DNA of 64,000 nt from Mytilus edulis (taxonomy: Eukaryota > Mollusca > Bivalvia > Mytilida > Mytilidae). The notes below the pieces were generated by a model. The model saw nothing but the letters and a program-made list of their open reading frames with translations. It ran no database searches and was not told the DNA's origin. Position 1 is the stretch's first letter. Each line of letters opens with the position of its first letter. Of the stretch, positions 56,845 to 64,000 are shown in pieces. The DNA lies in NCBI RefSeq assembly GCF_963676685.1, contig NC_092346.1, positions 41,909,289 through 41,973,288 of the forward strand, read 5' to 3'. Made by a program: the position numbers and the translations under genes.

Positions 56845-56999
56845 ACTAAATTATAATCCTGGTACCTTTGATAACTATTGTATTTCCTATCATTATTTCC
56901 TTGATAGAATGTTGCTGTTCCCATTGAAGCTATTAACCAAGATTTCTTTATGGTGAATTTGAAATCATTCATTCGTAAATTTTACAAACACCACCAATA

Positions 57000-57230
57000 C
57001 GGGTGCCACATGTGGAGCAGGATCTGTTTACCCTTCCAGAGCGCACGACATCACTCCCAGTTATTGGTGGGGTTCGTGTTGCTTAGTCTTTAGTTTTTGA
57101 TGTTGTGTCTTCTGTACTATTGTTTGTCTGTTTGTCTTTTCTATTATAGCCATGGCGTTGTCAGTTTATATGAGATTTATGAGTTTGAATGACCCTCAGG
57201 TATCTTTCGCCCCTCTTTTAAAAAATGACA
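57000..57230 (+). repeat. family I copy
   Basis: Landmarks GGTGGGGTTCGTGTTGCTTA, ATAGCCATGGCGTTGTCAGT and GAATGACCCTCAGGTATCTT. Confidence 0.65.
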
Positions 57231-57904
57231 AAAAGAAATTTACATATTTTATTAAATGAGAGAAAAACAATTGAGTATTTTTTGCTAGTTTTTATGATAA
57301 GTGGAAAAAAACATTGATGTGGCGTAACCACCAATGATACAAAATCAGTACATGGACAGTAAAAACCACAAAAAGCAAAGGAACAGCTCTTTTGATGCTG
57401 GCCATTATGTATTTCAAAGTCACAATGAAGCTTTTAACATGGATCAAAACACATCTCTTATCTCTGCAAGTTTATGACGGCCTCTACCACTGGTTTGAAA
57501 AGTATTCTTTGCAAAAGAATTCAGATACACTGTTAAAATTATAGTTTGTTTCTGTGTGTGTTACGTTTAAACGTTGTGTTTCTGTTGTGTCGTTTGTTTC
57601 CTCTTATATTTGAGTGTGAATTCACATTGATATAAGACGTGTCACGGTACTTTTCTATCCCAAATTCATATATTTAGTTTTGATGTTATATTTGTTATTC
57701 TCATCGGATTTTGTCTAATGCTTAGCTCGTTTCTGTGTGTGTTACATTTTAATGTTGTGTCGTTGTTTTCCTCTTATATCTAATGCGTTTCCCTCAGTTT
57801 CAGTTTGTAACCCGGATCTGGTTTTTTTTCTATCGATTTATGAGTTTCGAACAGCGGTATACTACTGTTGTCTTTATTTAGATGCAACACCACCAAATCG
57901 GGCC

Positions 57905-58090
57905 CGGTCAAAAAGAACATACTGTAAAAAGAGGCGAAAGATACCACTGGAAATAAAAACTAATAAGTCGAAAAGAAACTAATAACGCCATGTCTAAAAA
58001 AGAAAAATTCAAACAGACATACAATAAAACACACAACACAACATAGAAAATAAAAAACTAGGCAACACGAACCCCACCAAAATCTGGAGT
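57905..58090 (-). repeat. family I copy
   Basis: Minus copy: AAGAGGCGAAAGATACCACT, ACTAATAACGCCATGTC and ACTAGGCAACACGAACCCCA. Confidence 0.65.
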
Positions 58091-59330
58091 TTATTTCAGG
58101 CGCTACGTAAGTGTAAGCACATGTGTCACCAGTGTGTTGATAGTGTTATTTTTTTTTCGATGAATAGTAAATATATAAAACAAAAAAAAGTGCCTACGCA
58201 TGGTGCAAATATCAATCTCTGTAGACTCGATTTTGGTTATTTATGTAGCCAAAAAAAAGTTGAGGGAATGATTATCCTTTGAAGAATACGTTTTGATTGA
58301 TCATTTTGAATAATATGTAAATGTATGAATGAATCCTGAAATTGAGGACTATATTTGTCATGTTTCACATGTATAAAGTTCCTAGATCGGTATATCAAAA
58401 GTTCCGGTAACAAGTACGGTCGGGTGTGTAAATAACGGTATATATTGATTCTGCCCTTAGAAATGTTTGAAAGTGAAACACAAAATTTTCTTACATAACC
58501 TGGTCTAAATGGAAAGAAAGGTGTGGCACGTTTACACACGCTTATATCAAGAAAAAATACACATTAACTTAAAATACAAAGGAAAATACACCACAACTCT
58601 ACAATATACAATTATATGCTGGTTCAAAGTACTCAATGAGATATAAATAGTAGATCTCATTTTTATAATAGCATAATTAGATATATTAGATTAATTGAAT
58701 AAGCAGCGGGATAAAATACAAAGCAGTCATTTTTATTATCTGCATTGCTTCATACTTATTTTAATCAAATTTTGCAACACTCTCTTAATTATAAACTGGT
58801 AACAATTTTTCAGTTATTTTCAAATTTTAACGTAACTGGATAAATTCCTTCAGCACTTCCGCCTGATCAATCGAACCTCCCTTAAACTCCTAAAGCTCAT
58901 CTCAAAGCAAAGCTTCCCATTGAAGATATGTTGAATCTAATCATAAATGCAAAACATCAACTGTTTAAGATACAAATACAATCCTTGACAGAATCAAAAC
59001 GTTTAAAGCTTAGCATATAAGGACACAATCTGGACGACTGAAGTAGAAAAGGGTAAAATTAAAATATCTAACAAACATTAAAGACGATTCAAAAAGCAGC
59101 ACCTGAAAATATCTAATCTGGACAAACCAACACTCAAAACGTCCGATAAAAATGTCTGTAAACAAATCTTGTCACCCCAAAACAAACTTGTGCCCAATAC
59201 CTACGACACTTGAATGCGAATATGTTACCAAGCTAGTTAATCTGACTAACAAATATTTTACCAAGTCAAACGCAAGTTAATACTATAAAGCCTGAACTAA
59301 GTATTAACTGTAATTCTTAACAAAAAATAC
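58091..59330. other. unassigned
   Basis: AT-rich with no recognised repeat. A pair of short minus-strand frames around 58237-58539 shows no family pattern. Confidence 0.35.
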
Positions 59331-59340
59331 ATTTAGTTTA

Positions 59341-59589
59341 TTGGAACTGCCTCCTTTTATTTGGAATCATCTATTTCACAAATTTCTAGAAATGAACCCA
59401 TTCTTTTATGAGCTTCATAACCATTTACACAATTTTGTGCTTCACAAAAGTCGTCTAGATCATCTCATCTTTGAAAACAGAAAAGTAACAGGTGGTGATT
59501 CTTTGACGAAGCTTTTCATCGAGAGCAAACGCTCTTCAAATATGTTATTATCCCAACGAAAACGTATTAAATATAAAGCACAATTATAA
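59341..59589 (+). CDS. unrecognised 82-codon ORF, possible last exon
   Basis: Reads LELPPFIWNHLFHKFLEMNP, FFYELHNHLHNFVLHKSRLD then HLIFENRKVTGGDSLTKLF and IESKRSSNMLLSQRKRIKY, ending KAQL. A weak acceptor (ACATTTAG at about 59335) precedes it and there is no ATG, so if coding it would be a 3' exon. Residue use (aromatic and charged, few low-complexity runs) is more protein-like than the neighbouring shadows, and the basic C-terminus is coherent. I do not recognise the family. It may be a fragment of a mobile element. A HINE begins 51 bp downstream. Confidence 0.3.
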   Translation: MELPPFIWNHLFHKFLEMNPFFYELHNHLHNFVLHKSRLDHLIFENRKVTGGDSLTKLFIESKRSSNMLLSQRKRIKYKAQL

Positions 59590-59640
59590 ACTTTATTTTC
59601 AAAGGCGGCGGCGCAGATACGGAAGGAATATTTAAACTAA

Positions 59641-61421
59641 ACTAGAGGCTCTAAAGAGCTTGTGTCGCTCACCTTGGTCTATGTGAATATTAAACAAAGG
59701 AAGAAGATGGATTCATGACAAAATTGTGTTTTGGTGATGATGATGTGCTTGTACATCTTACTTTACTGAACATTCTTGCTGCTTACAATTATCTCTATCT
59801 ATAATGAACTTGGCCCAGTAGTTTCAGTAAAAAATGTTAGTAAAAATTTACAAATTTTATGAAAATTTTTAAAAATTGACTATAAAGGACAATAACTCCT
59901 TAGGGAATCAATTGACCATTTTGGTCATGTTTACTTATTTTTAGGTCTTATGTTACTGTACATTATTGCTGTTTACAGTTTAACTCTATCTAAAATAATA
60001 TTCAAGATAATAACAGAAAACGGCAAAATTTCCTTAAAATTACCAATGCAGGGGCAGCAACCCAACAACAGGTTGTCCGATTCATCTGACTATTTCAGGG
60101 CAGAGAGATCTTGACCTGATAAACAATTTTACCCTTCGTCCGATTAGCTCTAAATGCTTTGGTTTTTGAGTTAAAAGCCAAAAACTGTATTTTACCCCTA
60201 TGTTCTATTTTTAGCCATGGCGTCCATCTTGGTTTTTTTGGACGGGTCACCGGACACATTTTTTAAAAATAATTACCCCAAAGATGGTTGTGGCCAAGTT
60301 TGGATTAATTTGGCCCAGTAGTTTAAGAGGAGAAGATTTTTTTAAAAGGTTATTAAGATTTACTAAAAATGGTTAAAAATTAACTAGAAAGGGTAATAAC
60401 TCCTAAAGGGGTCAACTGACCATTTCGGTCATGTTGACTTATTTGTAAATTTTACTTTGCTGAACATTATTGCTGTTTACAGTTTATCTCTATCTATAAT
60501 AATATTCAAGATAATAACCAAAAACAGCAAAATTTCTTTAAAGTTACACATTCAGGGGCAGCAACCCAACAACGGGTTGTCCGATTCATCTGAAAATTTT
60601 AGGGCAGATAGATCTTACCTGATTTACAATTTTTAACATCTCAGATTTGCTCTAAATGCTTTGGTTTTTGAGTTATAAGCCAAAAACTGCATTTAACCCC
60701 TATGTTCTACTTTTAGCCATGGCGGCCATCTTGATTTTTTGGACGGGTCACCGGACACATTTTTTAAAAATAAATACCCCAAAGATGGTTGTGGCCAAGT
60801 TTGGATTAATTTGGCCCAGTAGTTTCAGAGGAGAAGATTTTTGTAAAAGATTACTAAGATTTACGAAAAATGGTTAAAAATTGACTATAAAGGGCAATTA
60901 CTCCTAAAGAGGTCAACTGACCATTTCGGTCATGTTGACTTATTTGTAAATCTTACTTTGCTGAACATTATTGCTGTTTACAGTTTATCTCTATCTATAA
61001 TAATATTCCAGATAATAACCAAAAACAGCAAAATTTCTTTAAAATTACCAATTCAGGGGCAGCAACCCAATAACGGTTTGTCTGATTCATCTGAAAATTT
61101 CAGGGCAGATAGATCTTGACCTGATAAACAATTTAATCCCGTCAAATCTGCTCTAAATGCTTTGGTTTTTGAGTTATAAGTCAAAAACGGCATTTAACCC
61201 CTATGTTCTATTTTTAACCATCTTGGTTGGTTGGCCGGGTCACCGGACACATTTTTAAAACTAGATACCCCAATGATGATTGTGGCCAAGTTTGGTAAAA
61301 TTTGGCCCAGTAGTTTCAGAGGAGAAGATTTTTGTAAAAGTTAATGACGACGGACGACGCCGGACGACGGACGCCAAGTGATGAGAAAAGCTCACTTGGC
61401 CCTTTGGGCCAGGTGAGCTAA
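59641..61421 (+). mobile_element. pearl/HINE-like element, GAGGCTCT family, copy D
   Basis: Starts ACTAGAGGCTCTAAAGAGCT. It has three core units of about 470 bp, then GACGACGGACGACGCCGGAC, hairpin GGCCCTTTGGGCC and AGGTGAGCTAA. The 5' hairpin has one mismatch (AGAGCT for AGAGCC). Confidence 0.75.
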
Positions 61422-62011
61422 AACGTCAGTGCTTCAGCCTGGATATGCTCTTTTCACAAATCGTCATAAAAAATTCAAGAAATGATTAAGTAGTTGATGT
61501 TTAAAATCTGTCATTCTCATTTCAACCATTTTTACTAGTACTAGTAGTTCAGACTTATGAGTTAAGCCATTTTGGTTACATAGATATTCAACTCGTACCA
61601 GTAATAATTAACAATTAAGGTACGATATAAATTTGAACAACACGTTATATAAATTGCATGCGTTCGAAGCGCTTTTCTGGATTTACCTTAATCAGGAAAG
61701 TTCAAATCAAATATTTGAAAGCCAAGGATTTATAAGAACTGAAACGATGAGAAACTTTATGATCAAACATAACCTAAAAAAAATATCAAAATCCATCTTA
61801 GGCTAAATCTGACTAAAACCGATGTACCAGTTTTTTTTTAAATTATTTTTTTGTATCCATTTGACTAACGTATTACTTTTAAATCATCGATCCAACAGTA
61901 GATGACATTAAAATGTTTATTATCATACTTTCTCATTTAAAACCGGAATAACAAGTTAAACTTCACGGAAATTAAATACTTCCGTTCCATCCCAATGCAG
62001 ACGACGAAAAT
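61422..62011. other. upstream region of the second OPA3-like exon
   Basis: No repeat recognised. The last bases before the ATG (GCAGACGACGAAAAT) match the first copy's leader (GCAGACGAAAAT), so the duplication included at least part of the 5' UTR. Confidence 0.45.
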
Positions 62012-62141
62012 ATGGTGTTACCAATAGTTAAATTGGTTAGTTTATTTATCAGACTGTCTTCAAGACCAGTTGTACACAGACTTACTGTATCAGCAGCGCG
62101 TCATCCAAAATTTGGTTCAGTTATTGTTTTGATCGCACAAA
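62012..62141 (+). CDS. OPA3-like paralogue, exon 1 only
   Basis: 130 coding bases, the same length and donor (CACAAA|GTAAGAATT) as the exon at 43820. It reads MVLPIVKLVSLFIRLSSRP, then VVHRLTVSAARHPKFGSV and IVLIAQ. P-I-V-K-L, R-P-V-V, H-P-K-F and A-Q are kept while the middle diverges, so it is not a very recent copy. No matching exon 2 occurs in the 1.86 kb to the right edge; it may lie beyond, or this may be an exon-only duplicate. The 125-codon ORF running past the donor into the intron is an artefact. Confidence 0.8.
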
Positions 62142-62530
62142 GTAAGAATTATGTAATAGCCATTCATTTACGTTTACTTATTTTAAAGTTTATAAATAGA
62201 ACGTCTAATTTCACTTTCCAAAAATTAATAAAGGGCAAGAGTGTATATAGTTGTTTATCTGTGCAAAATGTCAGCTCTTTTGGGATGAAACTATCCCAAC
62301 TAACTATTTCAGTCCAACAAAAAATAATGAAGGAAAATCTTTTCACAGATATATGTGTACGTCATAGATGTGGCTTTTCCTGTCAATAGGCCAAGGAATA
62401 TATATTATCAATTTAAAATAAGATATTAATAGGATAAGATGTCTGAATATTTCTTTCTCTGTTCTTACATTCATATTGATGTATCTAAGCTATTAATTAT
62501 AAACTTTCCGTTTTGAAATTTTCCCGGGGT
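62142..62530. other. intron of the second OPA3-like copy (start)
   Basis: AT-rich, no element recognised before 62531. Confidence 0.4.
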
Positions 62531-62630
62531 TTTTATACGACCGCAAACAAATTTTGCGTTCGTATATATATAATGATATGATGTCGTCGTCCGAAGACAC
62601 ATTTGGTGTCCGGAAAATTACTTTAGTTTA
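62531..62630 (-). mobile_element. 3' end of a pearl/HINE-like element
   Basis: On the minus strand: GGACGACGACATCATATC, then a hairpin (ATACGAACGCAAA...TTTGCGGTCGTAT) and AAAAACC. Only about 100 bp remain, cut off by the retrozyme remnant. The only member of this class seen on the minus strand. Confidence 0.6.
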
Positions 62631-62631
62631 A

Positions 62632-62835
62632 ATAAACTCATCATAGATACCAGGACTAAATTTTATAAATACGCCAGACGCGCGTTTCGTCTACAAAAGA
62701 CTCATCAGTGACGCTCGAATCTAAAACAGTTATAAAAAGCCAAAATGATTTACGAAGTTGAAGAGAATTGAGATCCAAAATTCCTAAAAGTGTTGCCAAA
62801 TACAGCTACGGTAATCTATGCCTGAGGTAGAAAGT
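62632..62835 (-). mobile_element. retrozyme-like remnant, single partial unit
   Basis: Minus-strand order: GATTACCGTAGCTGTATTTG, TTGGATCTCAATTCTCTTC after reversing, hammerhead, then the TTTAGTCCTGGTATCTATGA tail. Aligns with the 355-bp unit at 56484-56838 over about 200 bp. Confidence 0.65.
62671..62714 (-). ncRNA. hammerhead ribozyme of the right-hand retrozyme remnant
   Basis: CTGATGA (62708-62702), stem II GTCT...AGAC fully paired, GAAA (62688-62685), palindrome ACGCGCGT, triplet GTC, predicted cut between 62677 and 62676. Stem I GCGTCA with TGGCGT as in the dimer. The best-paired hammerhead in the window. Confidence 0.8.
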
Positions 62836-62869
62836 CCTTAGTATTTAAAAAAAAATTCAAATTTTATAA

Positions 62870-63350
62870 ACAGTTAAGTGAATGGATCTCCATGAAATTT
62901 AATGAAAAGGTTTTATTCCTCAAAAGGAAGGTTAGGGTTGATTTTGGGGTTGATGGTCCCTACCGTTTTCGAATTAGGGGGCCAAAACAAGCATTTTTTT
63001 TACATTCAGGAAATCAACTTGTGAATAAGTATTTCAATTGCTCTGACAGCTAGAAGGTTTCGATTGATTTTGGGGGTTATGGTACAAAATGTGTAGGAAT
63101 TTGGGGCTAAAAAAGGGACCAAAATAAGCATTTTTTTAGTTTCAGTCAATAACTTGTGTTTCAGTGTATAAATCTCTCTGAAATTATACACCAAGTTTTA
63201 ATATTACAAAGGGATGATAATTGCTTTGGGGAAGGGGAAAGGTTATAATCGTCAAGCAAATAGGGTAAAAAAAAAGGTCACAAGTTGAAAACAAACGGTT
63301 TTCTGGTTAACGGACAATTTAATAAATTTAAAAGCAGTGAAGGGGTGGTA
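62870..63350. repeat. diverged tandem repeat, about 170-190 bp units
   Basis: Two to three units marked by TTGATTTTGGGGTTnATGGT, GGGGCnAAAAnAGGGACCAA and CATTTTTTTnnTTCAG. Resembles a pearl-type core without ends. Confidence 0.45.
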
Positions 63351-63899
63351 AATTTAGTTAGTATTCAGAAACTTTCCAGACAATTGAGTAGGATGTTGAT
63401 GATGGTAAATCAACAGTAACTACTACACATAGAGTGAACAGATCTATGATAACTGCATGGAAACTGTCTAAACAATACGAAATTGTCTGAAAGACTACAC
63501 TTTCTTTACCTTTTTATTTTCTGTTTCTTAAGATCTGCTAAGATAAAGATGATAGCATAAGGTGCAGGTCAAAATTGATAACTAGTGAAAATATGTTGTA
63601 TGTAAGCCAAAGAGACAAGTGACTATTTACTAAACCTTTTACAAATGATTCATGCAGTTCGTTCTTATGTTGTGCTTTTAGACTACTGTCTCCAAGGAAT
63701 TTATACGGGCTGTTTAAAAAAGTAAACTGAGAATGATTCGGGCTTTTTAACAACGTACCTGTCCGCTAGAAGACATTCCACAATATCAGAACTGATCTTA
63801 TTTTGACTCTAGGCTAATCAGTTATTGCTAATCATGTCATATAAAGTATGCATCTTGTAACATTGCCATAAAAGTGGAAGGTTTGGCTAACCATTAAAA
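63351..63899. other. unassigned
   Basis: No gene or repeat recognised. The 71-codon minus-strand frame shows no family pattern. Confidence 0.35.
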
Positions 63900-64000
63900 T
63901 AGGTTCAACACCATTTTTTTTTCTTAAAATGTCCCGTACCAAGTCATGAATATGGCAGTTGTTTTCAAATAGGTCGATATATGTATGTTGCCGTTTTGTT
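63900..64000 (-). repeat. family H fragment at the right edge
   Basis: AGGTTCAACACCATTTTTTT, then CCCGTACCAAGTCATGAATA. The copy runs off the window. Confidence 0.55.

Larger units (their letters stand above)
56160..56880 (+). mobile_element. dimeric retrozyme-like element, 355-bp period
   Basis: Two tandem copies of a 355-bp unit (GGTCGATGCCACTGCTGGTG, GTATCACCAGnCCAGTAGTC, TGGATCCTCAATGCTCTTCA), each ending in a hammerhead ribozyme and the block ATTATAATCCTGGYACCTTT. The two copies differ at a handful of positions. Head-to-tail repeats with a type I hammerhead in each unit are the hallmark of animal retrozymes, which give small circular RNAs and are thought to be mobilised by Penelope-like machinery. 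The minus-strand ORFs (56036-56407 and 56520-56762) are by-products. Confidence 0.75.

Noticed and set aside
62142-62389. Continuation of the second OPA3-like ORF past codon 43
   Set aside because: It crosses a consensus donor identical to that of the first copy, and the residues after it do not match OPA3.

Overview
The window is intron-rich, AT-rich (roughly two thirds A+T by eye) invertebrate DNA dominated by repeats. Repeat families I associate from memory with marine mussels (Mytilus-like bivalves) and protein fragments of molluscan type suggest a bivalve nuclear genome; this is inference, not a database match. No prokaryotic, organellar or viral genes are seen.

Host coding content is small. 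(1) Left part, minus strand: three exons whose splice phases join cleanly (17355-17046, 2265-2221, 1229-1) encode a CARD domain, a short linker and an nSTAND3-type P-loop NTPase that runs off the left edge. The gene looks like an intracellular immune or cell-death receptor and carries two apparent frameshifts. (2) Right part, plus strand: a complete two-exon OPA3-like mitochondrial protein gene (43820-43949 and 45741-46096), and 18 kb further on the first exon of a paralogue (62012-62141) whose second exon is not in the window. (3) Weak candidates: a short tetraspanin-like first exon (10437-10512) and an unrecognised 82-codon ORF (59341-59589).

The rest is mobile DNA. The 14.8-kb intron between the CARD exon and the linker exon holds a four-level nest: a split tandem-repeat element, interrupted at a TCTT target by a 9.1-kb element with about 185-bp inverted ends (6126-15237), interrupted at a 9-bp target by a Mutator-like foldback (6315-9921), which contains a Helentron/HINE ('pearl'-type) element (7268-9657). 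About a dozen pearl/HINE-like elements with tandem cores, GACGG microsatellites and 3' hairpins occur across the window, almost all on the plus strand. From 28 to 34 kb a foldback with GCCCCACT-rich arms encloses hAT remnants and two CAG-tipped elements with 5-bp target duplications. From 39.5 to 43 kb there are tandem tRNA-like SINE units and two 5'-truncated Penelope-like elements, one with a hammerhead ribozyme that folds convincingly by hand. From 45 to 50 kb four copies of a GGAGTAGGTCC-ended element surround the OPA3 exons. From 53 to 63 kb there are four hammerhead ribozymes at three retrozyme-like loci, including a 355-bp tandem dimer.

All coordinates, alignments and folds were done by eye; repeat boundaries are good to a few bases where a target-site duplication is given and to tens of bases elsewhere.
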